A stretch of 64,000 bases of DNA. It comes from Nocardioides cavernaquae. Lineage in GTDB: Bacteria; Actinomycetota; Actinomycetes; Propionibacteriales; Nocardioidaceae. The translations under genes and the position numbers were made by a program. The stretch spans positions 1,178,001-1,242,000 of the forward strand of contig NZ_QYRP01000002.1 in assembly GCF_003600895.1 (NCBI RefSeq). Reading direction: 5' to 3'. This document shows positions 1-8,833 of the stretch, in pieces. The number at the start of each line of letters is the position of its first letter. The stretch's first letter is position 1. The notes under the pieces are model-generated. The model was not told where the DNA came from. It did no database searches and worked only from the letters and a program-made list of their open reading frames with translations.

Positions 1-70
1 TTCCGCTCACATGCTCTTGCAGCAGGAAGTTTTCCGTTCGTTATCCCATCGTGCTGCTAACCTCGCCGCC

Positions 71-607
71 ATGGCCCGAAACGACAAGGCGCCGCATGAG
101 CATGCGCGGACTGAGCAGGTGCCACCGGACGGCGCCCTGTCCGGCAAGGCCCCGGCCCGCATCGACGACGAGATCGACGCGGGGATCGTCCGCGAGATCT
201 CCGCCAACGCCCGGGCGACCCTGTCCGATCTCTCCACGGCGGTAGCGCTCTCCGTCTCCGCGGTGCAGACGCGCCTGCGCCGGCTGGAGGCGCGTGGCGT
301 CATCACCGGCTACCGCGCGATCGTCGAGCCCGCTGCCGTTGGCAAGCCGCTCGCCGCCTTCGTCGAGATCACGCCCCTCGACCCCGGCCAGCCCGACAAC
401 GCACCCGAGCTGCTCGAGCACCTCGCCGAGATCGAGGCGTGCCACTCGATCGCCGGCGACGCGAGCTACATCCTCTTCGTGCGCGTCGCGTCACCGCGCC
501 ATCTCGAGGGCCTGATCCGCGACATCCGCAGCGCCGCCTCGGTCAGCACCCGCACGACCGTCGTGCTCCAGACCTTCTACGAGAACCGCCCGATCCTCCC
601 CGCCTGA
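71..607 (+). CDS. Lrp/AsnC-family transcriptional regulator
   Basis: DNA-binding regulator of the feast/famine (Lrp/AsnC) family. An N-terminal winged helix-turn-helix (DDEIDAGIVREISANARATL, then a recognition helix around SVSAVQTRLRRLEARGVI) is followed by an alpha/beta ligand-sensing (RAM) domain ending in TTVVLQTFYENRP. About 178 residues from the chosen ATG. A further in-frame ATG lies 60 bases upstream, but the added residues are unlike the family and neither start has a clear Shine-Dalgarno sequence. The target is not visible; the gene faces the agmatine genes convergently, so any control of them is speculation. Confidence 0.85.
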   Translation: MARNDKAPHEHARTEQVPPDGALSGKAPARIDDEIDAGIVREISANARATLSDLSTAVALSVSAVQTRLRRLEARGVITGYRAIVEPAAVGKPLAAFVEITPLDPGQPDNAPELLEHLAEIEACHSIAGDASYILFVRVASPRHLEGLIRDIRSAASVSTRTTVVLQTFYENRPILPA

Positions 608-617
608 GGTTCGGGGG

Positions 618-1562
618 TCAGGCCTCCGCGACCAGGCTTGCGTAGGTGTCGGGGCGGCGGGTCTGCAGGAACGGGAAGAGCGTCAGCCAGTCCTTGCGCT
701 GGTCGAGGTCGAGCGTGGCAACGAGTACGGCGTCGCCCTCGCGCGGCGCCTGGGCCAGGATCCGGCCGTAGGGATCGCTGATGAACGACGAGCCGTAGAA
801 GCTGACCCGGCCCTCGTCACCCCAGCGATTCGGCACGCACATGAACAGGCCGTTGGCGATGCCGTTGCCGACGATGACCTGCTGCCACAGCGGCTGGGTG
901 TCGAAGTCGGGGTGGTCGGGCTCGGACCCGATCGCGGTCGGGTAGGCGAGCACCTCGGCGCCGGCCAGGGAGTAGGCGCGCGCCACCTCCGGGAACCACT
1001 CGTCCCAGCAGGTCGGCAGGCCGAGCTTCGGCGCGCCAGGCAGGTCGGCGACGTGCACCGGGTACGGCTCATCGGCCGGGCCGTGGCGGAAGAAGAGGTC
1101 CTCGAAGTAGCCCTCGGTCACCGGGATGTGCAGCTTGCGGGTGCGACCCACGAGCGCTCCTCCGGGCGCGACCAGGATCGCGGTGTTGTAGCCGAGGCCG
1201 TCATCGCTCCCCTCGGGAGCCGCAGCCGCCTCGTAGAGCGAGGCGTGCACGAGGACGCCGAACTCGCCGGCCAGCTTCGAGGCCAGCACGCGCGTCGGGC
1301 CGTGCTCGATCGACTCGGCCAGGTCGGCCGGGCGACCCGTGGGCCGAAGGTCGGCCGGATAGCGCGACAGCGTGAGCTCGGGGAGGAACACGACCTGCGC
1401 GCCGGCCTCGGCTGCGCGGCGTACGCCGTCGGTCAGGGCTGCGGCGTGCGTTGCGGGGTCTTCGTGCCAGTGCACCTGGACGACGCCGACGGTCAGGGTG
1501 CGGGCATCGCCCGGTGCGACGCGGGCGAGCGAGGGCTGGGGATTCGCGGTGATGAGCTGCAT
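618..1562 (-). CDS. aguB: N-carbamoylputrescine amidase (nitrilase superfamily)
   Basis: Carbon-nitrogen hydrolase that should convert N-carbamoylputrescine to putrescine, CO2 and ammonia, the second step after agmatine deiminase. The catalytic Glu-Lys-Cys triad is visible as LPELTLSRYP (Glu), RKLHIP (Lys) and LPTCWDEWFPE (Cys). At 314 residues it is slightly longer than typical AguB (about 290) because of an N-terminal stretch before LTVGVVQVHW. The start at MQLITANPQ is chosen because longer frames run into the upstream deiminase gene. It lies 34 bases behind that gene and is probably co-transcribed; substrate assignment relies on that pairing. Confidence 0.87.
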   Translation of the reverse strand: MQLITANPQPSLARVAPGDARTLTVGVVQVHWHEDPATHAAALTDGVRRAAEAGAQVVFLPELTLSRYPADLRPTGRPADLAESIEHGPTRVLASKLAGEFGVLVHASLYEAAAAPEGSDDGLGYNTAILVAPGGALVGRTRKLHIPVTEGYFEDLFFRHGPADEPYPVHVADLPGAPKLGLPTCWDEWFPEVARAYSLAGAEVLAYPTAIGSEPDHPDFDTQPLWQQVIVGNGIANGLFMCVPNRWGDEGRVSFYGSSFISDPYGRILAQAPREGDAVLVATLDLDQRKDWLTLFPFLQTRRPDTYASLVAEA

Positions 1563-1596
1563 GGTTCGTGTCCTTGGCGAGATCGGGTTGGGGCGC

Positions 1597-2658
1597 TCAG
1601 AGCGCGGGCTGCTGCTGGGTGATGCAGTGGATGCCGCCACCGCGGTCGAAGATCGGGCGGGCGTCGATCTGCACGACGTCCCGCCCGGGGTACGCCGCGG
1701 CGAGCACCTCGCGGGCCTCGGCGTCAGCCGGGTCGTCGAAGGCGCACGCGATGACGGCGCCGTTGCAGACGTAGTGGTTGACGTAGCTCCAGTCGACCCA
1801 CCCCACGGCATCGCGCAACTGGGTCGGCGCCGGCAGGGCAACGACCTCGATCGGCTTGCCCTCGGCGTCGTGTTCCCCGTGAAACACGGTCGCGAGCTCG
1901 CGGCTGACCGCGGCGTCGGGGTGCGCATCGTTGCGCTGCTCGTGCAGGAGGACGACCCCTCGGTCAGCGAAGGTGGCCACGATGTCGACGTGCCCGCGAG
2001 TCCCGAACTTCTCGCTGTCCCGGGTCAGCCCGCGCGGAAGCCAGATCACCTTGCGCGCACCGACGGTGCGGGCCAGCTCGTCCTCGACCGCCTGCCTGGT
2101 CCAGCCCGCGTTGCGCCCGGGGTCGAGCTGGACGGTCTCGGTGACCAGGAAGGTGCCCGCGCCATCGGTGTGGATGCCGCCTCCCTCGTTGACCATCGGC
2201 GAGTCGATCCGGTGCGCACAAGAGGCTGAGGTGGCGACGAGGCTCGCGACGGCGTCGTGCTCCCAGGTGGCCCAGTCCTGCTGGCCCCATCCGTTGAAGA
2301 CCCAGTTGACCGCACCGAGGGCCGGACCGCCGTGCTGGTCGGCGCCGACGACGAAGGTTGGCCCGATGTCGCGGTACCAGGCATCGTCGAGCCGCACCTC
2401 GTGGAGCTCGATCGCGGGATCGAGAAGGCGGCGCGCGTGCGGACGCTCGTGAGGCGGGACCAGCATGCGGAGGGGCTCGCGCGCAACGATGGCGTTGGCG
2501 ACCGCAGCCCAGGTCGCACGGGCGATCTCGGCTTCTGCCGCACTCTCCCCCAGGGTGTAGCCGCTGCCCGGCCAGGCCATCCACGTGGCGTCATGGGGCG
2601 CGGTCTCCGCCGGCATCTGCCATCGAGACGCCGGTTGATTTGAACGCAATTCAAACAT
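1597..2658 (-). CDS. aguA: agmatine deiminase
   Basis: Hydrolyses agmatine to N-carbamoylputrescine and ammonia (guanidine-modifying superfamily, porphyromonas-type peptidylarginine deiminase fold). Family motifs are MPAETAPHDATWMAWPG near the N terminus, the NEGGGIHTDG acidic/His segment, and the C-terminal GGGIHCITQQ that carries the nucleophilic Cys. About 353 residues, normal for the family. The start is uncertain: ATG at 2658 gives MFELRSNQ, while ATG at 2616 (MPAET) would leave the 17-bp palindrome upstream as a conventional operator. First gene of a probable operon with aguB. Confidence 0.9.
   Translation of the reverse strand: MFELRSNQPASRWQMPAETAPHDATWMAWPGSGYTLGESAAEAEIARATWAAVANAIVAREPLRMLVPPHERPHARRLLDPAIELHEVRLDDAWYRDIGPTFVVGADQHGGPALGAVNWVFNGWGQQDWATWEHDAVASLVATSASCAHRIDSPMVNEGGGIHTDGAGTFLVTETVQLDPGRNAGWTRQAVEDELARTVGARKVIWLPRGLTRDSEKFGTRGHVDIVATFADRGVVLLHEQRNDAHPDAAVSRELATVFHGEHDAEGKPIEVVALPAPTQLRDAVGWVDWSYVNHYVCNGAVIACAFDDPADAEAREVLAAAYPGRDVVQIDARPIFDRGGGIHCITQQQPAL
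2639..2655. promoter_or_regulatory. 17-bp palindromic operator at the aguA start
   Basis: TTTGAACGCAATTCAAA has 6-bp arms (TTTGAA/TTCAAA) around a 5-base spacer. A related 17-mer with the same spacing lies in front of the permease, across the TetR gene. Both are therefore candidate sites for that TetR regulator. The site covers codons 2-7 if aguA starts at 2658. Confidence 0.55.
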
Positions 2659-2832
2659 GATCAGACGGTAAACCTGCGTCGCCGGCCGGCGCAAGCCCCT
2701 TCCGCCCACCGAGTCGCCGCGAAGCCTTCGGGAAGGCGCGGAAACACCGTCGGGCCCTGCTGCGCATGGGCAGCGGGGCTCGGCGTACGCGCAGGCGGAC
2801 CGCGCGAGGGCTCGCGAGGTGGGGAGGTCGGG

Positions 2833-3441
2833 CTAGCGGACAGGCAGGAGTGCGCGGGCGTGCTGGACGGCGTCGGCAGCCGTCATGTCGGGCTCGCCCA
2901 GGACAACGGCGACGCTCAAGCCGTCGAGCAGCGCACAGATCCTCCGGGCGAGGTTCGACGACTCCGGAATCCCTTCGGCAGCCAGCAGCTCGGCGAGGGC
3001 GACGCGCCACACCTGGTCCAGCGCGTCGTAGGAGTTGCGGAGTGGCTCGCTGCGGAGCACGCGTGGCCAGAGCTCGATCCAGACCAGCCACCTCGGATCG
3101 CCGAGGCCGGTCGGGAGGAACTGCGTGCAGAACAGGTCGAAGCGCGCCTCGAACGACATCTCCTCGGTCAACGACTCGGCCCAGCGCTCCCACAGCTGGT
3201 CCTCGCTCCAGCGGAGCACCTCGAGCAGGATCTCGTCCTTGCTGCCGAAGTAGTAGAGGAGGTGGCCCGCGCTGGTGTCCACCCGGCGCCCGAGCTCGGC
3301 GAGCGTGAGGTCGGCGAGTCCCTTCTCGACGAGGAGCTGCCACGCCTCCTCGAGGACGCGCTCCCGCGGGCGATCGAGACGGCGATGGCGCCGGGGAGCC
3401 GCGGCGCCGTCGGCGGGGGCCTTTGTTAAATCGGACGACAT
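2833..3441 (-). CDS. TetR/AcrR-family regulator, probable agmatine/polyamine regulator
   Basis: About 202 residues with an N-terminal TetR helix-turn-helix (RERVLEEAWQLLVEKGLADL, LAELGRRVDTSAGHLLYYFGSKDEIL) and a helical C-terminal ligand domain of BetI-like type. ATG at 3441 is preferred over GTG at 3453 because the GGGGTG ribosome-binding-like sequence is better spaced for it. It is divergent from the permease and follows in the same direction as the region upstream of aguA. Matching palindromes at both flanking promoters suggest it represses the deiminase operon and the transporter; ligand unknown, agmatine or a related amine is a guess. Confidence 0.8.
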   Translation of the reverse strand: MSSDLTKAPADGAAAPRRHRRLDRPRERVLEEAWQLLVEKGLADLTLAELGRRVDTSAGHLLYYFGSKDEILLEVLRWSEDQLWERWAESLTEEMSFEARFDLFCTQFLPTGLGDPRWLVWIELWPRVLRSEPLRNSYDALDQVWRVALAELLAAEGIPESSNLARRICALLDGLSVAVVLGEPDMTAADAVQHARALLPVR

Positions 3442-3499
3442 TTCAGAGGTCACCCCTTGACCCTAGCCGTGAGCGAGGCGCATAGTCGGGGCACTCCAA

Positions 3500-3516
3500 T
3501 TTGTATGTCGTTCAAA
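3500..3516. promoter_or_regulatory. 17-bp palindromic operator upstream of the permease
   Basis: TTTGTATGTCGTTCAAA has the same 17-bp frame as the site at the start of aguA (TTTGNANGNNNTTCAAA shared). It lies 20 bases before the permease start codon and about 60 bases upstream of the divergent TetR gene, so it could control both. Confidence 0.55.
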
Positions 3517-3536
3517 TCACACTCATGAGGTGTCTA

Positions 3537-4931
3537 ATGTCCACTGTGTCCGACTCCCCCGGCGTCCCGACGGCAGCCGCCTCCGATGACAGGCCCGTCG
3601 AGCACGGCCTCAAGCCAGTGCTCGGCCTGACCGCCGTCATCCTCCTGACGCTCTCCTGCGTCACTCCCGCCTCCAGCCTCTTCATCATCGTTCCCGAGCT
3701 GCTCGCCTCACAGGGCTCGGGCGTCGTGCTCACCCTGCTCGTCGGCGTACTCATCTCCGCGGCCGTGGGCATCTGCTACTCCGAGCTCGGCACGCGTACG
3801 CCGAGCAGCGGCGGCGAGTACGCGATGGTGACCCACACGCTCGGCCGTCCCGCGGGCTGGCTCACCTTCGCGCTCACCTCCGCGACCCTGATCGTCATCC
3901 CCCCGGTCATCGCCCTCGGCACCGCCGACTACCTGGCACCGATCGTCGGCCTGGACCGCGCGACCACCGGCGCCGTGGTCATGCTGCTCGCGACCGCCAC
4001 CGGTCTCCTCGACATCAAGTCGAACGCCTACGTCACCGGTGCGTTCCTGGTCGTCGAGACCATCGCCGCTGGCGCGGTGGCGTGGCTCGGCTTCTCCCAC
4101 GCGGAGCGCGGCTTCGACACGCTGTGGCAGGCACAGGTCAGCGACGGCAGCTCGCTCACGCCGTTCACCGCAGGCATCCTGCTCTCCGGCCTCGCCATCG
4201 CCATCTTCACCTGCTCGGGCTTCACCACCGCGACATACCTCGCCGAGGAGATGGTCGAACCCCGCCGCAACGTGAAGTGGGCGGTCCTCGGTTCCCTGGC
4301 ACTCGGCGCCGTGATCATCATCGTCCCGACCATCGCGACGGTGCTCGGCGTCGGCTCGCTCAACGACCTCGCGACCGGCACCTTCCCCGAGTACGTCACC
4401 GCCTGGTCCAGCCCCCGCATGTCTGCCGCGATCAGCGTCGGCATCGCCGTGGCAATCCTCAACGCGGTCATCGTGATGGTGATCCAGAACTCCCGCGTCG
4501 TCTACGCCACTGCCCGCGACAAGGCGTGGCCCGAGCCCATCAACAACGCGCTCGCCACGCTGCACCCGCGCTTCGGCTCCCCGGTGATCGCCACGCTCCT
4601 CGTCGGCGTGCCCGGCGCGCTCATGGCTTGGCTCATGGACATCGAGGCGCTGCTCGGCATCACCTCGGTCATCCTGGCGTCGGTCTACATGACCGTCGCC
4701 GTGGCTGCCCTCTTCGTACGCCGCGCCCCCCACGCCGGCTGGAGGATGCCGCTGTGGCCCGCCGCCCCGGTCCTCGTGATCGTCGGCGTGGGCTACGCGC
4801 TCAGGGAGTCCGCTCTCGGTGACCTCGTCGCAGTGGGCGCTCTCCTGGGCGCGGCACTCATCTACTACGTCGGCTACCTGCGCCCCCGCTCGACCACGCA
4901 CTTCCTGGTCGACGACCGGGCCGATTCCTGA
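3537..4931 (+). CDS. APC-family amino acid/polyamine permease
   Basis: Inner-membrane secondary transporter of the amino acid-polyamine-organocation superfamily, about 464 residues with roughly 12 hydrophobic segments beginning at LKPVLGLTAVILLTLSCVTPASSLFI. It retains the glycine-rich segment YSELGTRTPSSGGEYAMV typical of APC TM2-3. The ATG at 3537 is chosen because GAGG sits 6-9 bases upstream; earlier TTG or ATG codons would run into the operator. Context (agmatine deiminase, carbamoylputrescine amidase, shared operator) suggests uptake or exchange of agmatine, putrescine or a related amine; specificity cannot be read from sequence. Confidence 0.85.
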   Translation: MSTVSDSPGVPTAAASDDRPVEHGLKPVLGLTAVILLTLSCVTPASSLFIIVPELLASQGSGVVLTLLVGVLISAAVGICYSELGTRTPSSGGEYAMVTHTLGRPAGWLTFALTSATLIVIPPVIALGTADYLAPIVGLDRATTGAVVMLLATATGLLDIKSNAYVTGAFLVVETIAAGAVAWLGFSHAERGFDTLWQAQVSDGSSLTPFTAGILLSGLAIAIFTCSGFTTATYLAEEMVEPRRNVKWAVLGSLALGAVIIIVPTIATVLGVGSLNDLATGTFPEYVTAWSSPRMSAAISVGIAVAILNAVIVMVIQNSRVVYATARDKAWPEPINNALATLHPRFGSPVIATLLVGVPGALMAWLMDIEALLGITSVILASVYMTVAVAALFVRRAPHAGWRMPLWPAAPVLVIVGVGYALRESALGDLVAVGALLGAALIYYVGYLRPRSTTHFLVDDRADS

Positions 4932-4947
4932 TCGCAGCCCGGAGACG

Positions 4948-4981
4948 ACGGAGGGGCCCAGCAACTGCTGGGCCCCTCCGT
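4948..4981. terminator. bidirectional intrinsic terminator
   Basis: A 16-bp perfect stem (ACGGAGGGGCCCAGCA paired with its complement) closed by a 2-base loop, followed by TTCTTT. It sits between the convergent ends of the permease and the malic enzyme and can serve both. Confidence 0.85.
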
Positions 4982-4991
4982 TCTTTGCAGC

Positions 4992-6380
4992 TCAGATCTT
5001 CACGACCTCCGGGCCCTTGATTGCCTCGGCGACAGCCTTCGGCACCGCCGGGTTGAAGACGCTCGGGATGATGAAGCTGGCGTGGAGCTCCTCGTCGGTG
5101 ACGGTCGCCGCGATGGCGTACGCCGCGCGCAGCAGCATGGCCGGAGTGATCTCGCTGGCGCGTGCGTCGAGAAGGCCGCGGAAGACACCCGGGAAGGCGA
5201 GCACGTTGTTGATCTGGTTGGGGTAGTCGCTGCGGCCGCTGGCCACCACCGCGGCGTACTTCGAAGCCTCGACCGGGTCGACCTCGGGGTCCGGGTTGGC
5301 GAGGGCGAAGACGATGGGCTGGTCGGCCATGTCCGCGATCCACTCGGCCTTGAGCACGCCCGGCCCGCTCACGCCGATGAAGACATCAGATCCGGCCAGG
5401 CCGTCGCGGAGCTCACCGCGGAGGCAGCTCGCGTTCGTGCGGCCGGCGAGTGCGGCCTTGGCGGGCGGCAGGGTGCTGTCATCGCGCGACAGGAGCCCTT
5501 CCCGGTCCCAGACCACGACATCGCCGACGCCGCCGGCGAGGAGCAGGTCCACGATGGCCGAGCCTGCAGCGCCGGCGCCCGAGACGACCACCCGCACGTC
5601 ATTCACGGCCTTGCCGACGACACGGAGCGCATTCGTGAGCGCCGCGAGGACCACGATGGCGGTTCCGTGTTGGTCGTCGTGGAACACGGGAATGTCGAGC
5701 GAGGCACGGAGCCGACGCTCGATCTCGAAGCAGCGCGGCGCAGCGATGTCCTCGAGGTTGATGCCGCCGAACCCGGGAGCGATCAGCTCCACGGTGCGGA
5801 CGATCTCGTCCACATCCTGGGTGTCGAGGCAGATCGGCCACGCGTCGATGTTGGCGAAGCGCTTGAACAGCGCGGCCTTGCCCTCCGTCACGGGCAGTGA
5901 GGCGCCCGGGCCGATGTTGCCGAGGCCGAGAACTGCGGACCCGTCGGTGACGACGGCAACGGCGTTGCCCTTGATGGTCAGCTTGGGAATGTCCTCAGGG
6001 TGCTCGGCCAGCGCCATGCAGACCCGACCAACCCCTGGCGTGTAGGCCATCGACAGGTCGTCACGGTTCTTCAACGGGACCTTGCTCGCGACTTCGATCT
6101 TGCCGCCCAGGTGCAGCAGGAACGTCCGGTCTGACACCTTGTGCACGGTGATGCCGTCGAGTCCCTCCACCACTTTCACGAGCTGCTCGCTGTGGTCGGC
6201 GTCCCGCGCACTGCACGTCACGTCGACGACCAGGCGGTCGTGCCGTGACTCGGCGACGTCGATGGCGGTGACGATGCCGCCCGAAGCGGCAATCGACGTT
6301 GCGACAGTGCCGACGACTGCGAAGTCAGGGCGCGTGTAGAGGCGGATAGTGACGGAGTACGACGACGGTGTGACGCTCAT
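4992..6380 (-). CDS. NAD(P)-dependent malic enzyme with N-terminal ACT domain
   Basis: Oxidative decarboxylation of malate to pyruvate. About 462 residues: an N-terminal ACT-like regulatory domain (residues about 5-80), then the malic N domain (SMAYTPGVGRVC, KGNAVAVVTDGSAVLGLGNIG, FGGINLEDIAAP) and a Rossmann NAD-binding domain (VVVSGAGAAGSAIVDLLLAGG, FALANPDPEVDP, NQINNVLAFPGVFRG). ATG at 6380 is favoured over GTG at 6389 because the AGGAAGGTGGAG ribosome-binding site is better placed. This ACT-malic architecture is common in Gram-positive bacteria. Cofactor preference is not determined. Confidence 0.92.
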   Translation of the reverse strand: MSVTPSSYSVTIRLYTRPDFAVVGTVATSIAASGGIVTAIDVAESRHDRLVVDVTCSARDADHSEQLVKVVEGLDGITVHKVSDRTFLLHLGGKIEVASKVPLKNRDDLSMAYTPGVGRVCMALAEHPEDIPKLTIKGNAVAVVTDGSAVLGLGNIGPGASLPVTEGKAALFKRFANIDAWPICLDTQDVDEIVRTVELIAPGFGGINLEDIAAPRCFEIERRLRASLDIPVFHDDQHGTAIVVLAALTNALRVVGKAVNDVRVVVSGAGAAGSAIVDLLLAGGVGDVVVWDREGLLSRDDSTLPPAKAALAGRTNASCLRGELRDGLAGSDVFIGVSGPGVLKAEWIADMADQPIVFALANPDPEVDPVEASKYAAVVASGRSDYPNQINNVLAFPGVFRGLLDARASEITPAMLLRAAYAIAATVTDEELHASFIIPSVFNPAVPKAVAEAIKGPEVVKI

Positions 6381-6466
6381 GGGCTCCACCTTCCTCCCCC
6401 AAGGGGCTTACGCGGAAGTAACAGAGGGGCCCGGTTCTGACGCCAGAGGGCCCGATGCTCCGTGGT

Positions 6467-6482
6467 TGTTTCACGGGAAACA
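6467..6482. promoter_or_regulatory. degenerate parS site inside a hairpin loop
   Basis: TGTTTCACGGGAAACA differs by one base from the parS consensus TGTTTCACGTGAAACA. It lies in the loop of an inverted repeat (CAGAGGGCC at 6444-6452 with GGCCCTCTG at 6486-6494) in the 270-base gap between the malic enzyme and parB. The same gap holds a short tandem CCTGGGCCTTCG duplication near 6615-6645 and no gene I can support. Confidence 0.6.
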
Positions 6483-6651
6483 TCAGGCCCTCTGTGGTCG
6501 TCATGTCGACATATTGCTTTATTGTCTTATTGCTTTGGGGATCGCGCTGGGTCGACAGGCGTCCCGTCCCGCGGACCAGCCGTCACCCACAACGGGCCCG
6601 GCCGGTGATCGAGGCCTGGGCCTTCGAGCCTGGGCCTTCGGGCCCGAGGGA

Positions 6652-7782
6652 TCAGATCGGGCGATCGTGACGGTTGCGCGGATCCACCACGTCGACGATC
6701 CGGCGCAGGTCGTCCAGTGAGGCGAACTCGATGGTGATCTTGCCCTTGGACTTGCCGAGCTCGACCTTCACGCGGGTCTCCAGGCGGTCACTCAGGCGCT
6801 CGGAGATGTCGTCGAGTCCCGGAGCCACCGGCTTGCGCCGCTGGGTGCGCTGGCCACCACGACCGTGTTCTCCAACGGCGACGATCTCCTCGAGGCCGCG
6901 GACGCTGATGCCCTCGGCCACGACGCGCTGGGCCAGACGGTCCTGGATCTCGGCGTCCTCGACAGCGAGGAGCGAGCGAGCGTGCCCAGCGGACAGGACG
7001 CCCGCCGCCACACGGCGCTGCACCGCAGGCGAGAGCTTGAGGAGCCGGAGCGTGTTGCTGATCTGCGGGCGCGAGCGGCCGATCCGGGTCGCCAGCTCGT
7101 CGTGCGTGCAGCCGAAGTCATCCAGGAGCTGACGGTAGGCAGCCGCCTCCTCGAGCGAGTTCAGCTGCGAGCGGTGGAGGTTCTCCAGGAGCGCGTCCCG
7201 GAGCATGTCGTCGTCCTCGGTCTGCCGCACGATCGCGGGAATCCGATCGAGGCCGGCCTCCTGCGAAGCGCGCCAGCGCCGCTCACCCATGATCAGCTCA
7301 AACGTGCCCGGACCGGACTCGCGGACCACGATGGGCTGCAGCAGACCGATCTCGCGGATCGAGTGGACCAGCTCTGCCAGTGCCTCTTCTTCGAAGACCT
7401 GGCGCGGCTGCCACTGGTTGGGCGTGATCTGCGTGATCGGGAGCTCAGCGAAGTAAGCGCCCGTCTCGATGACGCCGCCGGCGACCGCGGCGTGCCGGCC
7501 ACCCTCACCGTTGGCTCCCGAGCCACCCGCACCACCGGCGGCGTCCGGAGCGGTCGTCGCCGCGGATGATCCCGTTCCCAGCTGCGAGCCGGTCGTCCCG
7601 GCAGCAGGGGCGTCTGGAGCCGACTGCGCGCCTGCATCCGACGTCGAGCCGTTGCCGTTGGTCGAAGGCGGGGCCTTCGGGAAGATCGGCGCCGGGGCAA
7701 CTTCGTCATCCACGGGAGCCGTCGGGATGAGGGCACCGAGGCCACGTCCCAGTCCGCGTCGCTGGGGCTGTCGATCGTTCAT
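6652..7782 (-). CDS. parB: chromosome partitioning protein ParB
   Basis: CTP-dependent sliding clamp that binds parS near the origin and works with ParA in chromosome segregation. About 376 residues: an N-terminal [13 protein letters not shown] motif, a long Gly/Ala/Ser-rich linker (about residues 25-105), the ParB catalytic box around [12 protein letters not shown] and [14 protein letters not shown], a helix-turn-helix ([21 protein letters not shown]), and a C-terminal dimerisation segment. The ATG at 7782 overlaps the parA stop codon; a GTG one codon earlier is also possible. Translationally coupled to parA. Confidence 0.96.
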   Translation of the reverse strand: MNDRQPQRRGLGRGLGALIPTAPVDDEVAPAPIFPKAPPSTNGNGSTSDAGAQSAPDAPAAGTTGSQLGTGSSAATTAPDAAGGAGGSGANGEGGRHAAVAGGVIETGAYFAELPITQITPNQWQPRQVFEEEALAELVHSIREIGLLQPIVVRESGPGTFELIMGERRWRASQEAGLDRIPAIVRQTEDDDMLRDALLENLHRSQLNSLEEAAAYRQLLDDFGCTHDELATRIGRSRPQISNTLRLLKLSPAVQRRVAAGVLSAGHARSLLAVEDAEIQDRLAQRVVAEGISVRGLEEIVAVGEHGRGGQRTQRRKPVAPGLDDISERLSDRLETRVKVELGKSKGKITIEFASLDDLRRIVDVVDPRNRHDRPI

Positions 7783-8750
7783 CACGCCTGCGCCTTCCGT
7801 GCCATCTCGCGTGCCGCCTCCAGGTAACTGAGCGCTCCCGGTGAGCCCGGATCGTAGGTCATCACCGTCTGGCTGTAGGACGGCGCCTCGGAGACACGCA
7901 CAGAACGCGGGATGTAGGTCTTCAGCACCGTGTCACCGAAGTGATCACGCACTTCCTCGGCAACACCGGCTGCGAGTCGGGTGCGCGCGTCGTACATGGT
8001 GATCAGGATGGTCGAGACCGAAAGCTTCTGGTTGAGGTGCTTCTTCACCATCTCGACGGTCTCGAGCAGCATGCCGAGGCCCTCGAGGGCGTAGTACTCC
8101 GCCTGGATCGGGATGACCATCTCCTCGCCGGCCACGAGGGCGTTCAGTGTGAGCAGGCCGAGTGACGGCGGGCAGTCGACCAGGACGTAGTCGAAGCGCT
8201 CGTCGCCCGCGACATCGGCATCGCCGACCGTCGGGTGACCGAAGATCGCCTTCTGCAGCCGGCTCTCGCGGGCGACCACGGAGACCAGCTCGATCTCAGC
8301 GCCGGCAAGGTCGATCGTTGCCGGGACCACCCACAGGTTGGGCTGGTCGGGACACGGCTGCACGACGTCAGCGAGAGCGTCGCCGTTCACGAGCATGTCG
8401 TACGTCGAGGGCACGCCACGGTGGTGGTCGATGTTCAGTGCCGTGGAGGCGTTGCCCTGGGGGTCGAGGTCGATGACCAGGACCCGCTGGCCGAGCTGCG
8501 CGAGCGCAGCCGCCAGGTTCACCGTGGACGTCGTCTTGCCAACGCCACCCTTCTGGTTCGCCACCACCATGACGCGGGTACGGCCCGGTCGGTGCAGCGG
8601 CGGACGAGCCATCGATCCCTGGCGTGCGAGGACGGAGTGCTCCGCGGCTCGCGCCAGCGGAGTGGTTTCGTCTGCGAACGTGGGTCCGGCGTCGGCGAGG
8701 TCTGCGGCGGTCCTGACCACGAATCCCGAGCCTGTTTCACGTGAAACCAC
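7782..8750 (-). CDS. parA: chromosome partitioning ATPase ParA
   Basis: Deviant Walker-A ATPase ([50 protein letters not shown]) that drives segregation of ParB-parS complexes. About 322 residues, with an extra N-terminal arm of some 55 residues before the ATPase core, as is common in actinobacteria. The GTG start is read as MVSRETGSG, and codons 2-6 are formed by a parS site. Followed directly by parB with overlapping start/stop. Confidence 0.96.
   Translation of the reverse strand: MVSRETGSGFVVRTAADLADAGPTFADETTPLARAAEHSVLARQGSMARPPLHRPGRTRVMVVANQKGGVGKTTSTVNLAAALAQLGQRVLVIDLDPQGNASTALNIDHHRGVPSTYDMLVNGDALADVVQPCPDQPNLWVVPATIDLAGAEIELVSVVARESRLQKAIFGHPTVGDADVAGDERFDYVLVDCPPSLGLLTLNALVAGEEMVIPIQAEYYALEGLGMLLETVEMVKKHLNQKLSVSTILITMYDARTRLAAGVAEEVRDHFGDTVLKTYIPRSVRVSEAPSYSQTVMTYDPGSPGALSYLEAAREMARKAQA
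8733..8748. promoter_or_regulatory. parS site within the first codons of parA
   Basis: TGTTTCACGTGAAACC matches the parS consensus in 15 of 16 positions. It encodes Val-Ser-Arg-Glu-Thr at the start of ParA on the minus strand. Confidence 0.85.
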
Positions 8751-8833
8751 GAGGTCCTCTTCCTGTGGATGAATTGCCTCCGCCTGTGGATGACGCGCTC
8801 ACGGAGGAGGTTCTACCGGTGGAAAACCACCGT

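Noticed and set aside
1871..1886. TGTTCCCCGTGAAACA as an additional parS
   Set aside because: Two mismatches including the central core and located inside aguA; weaker than the other sites.
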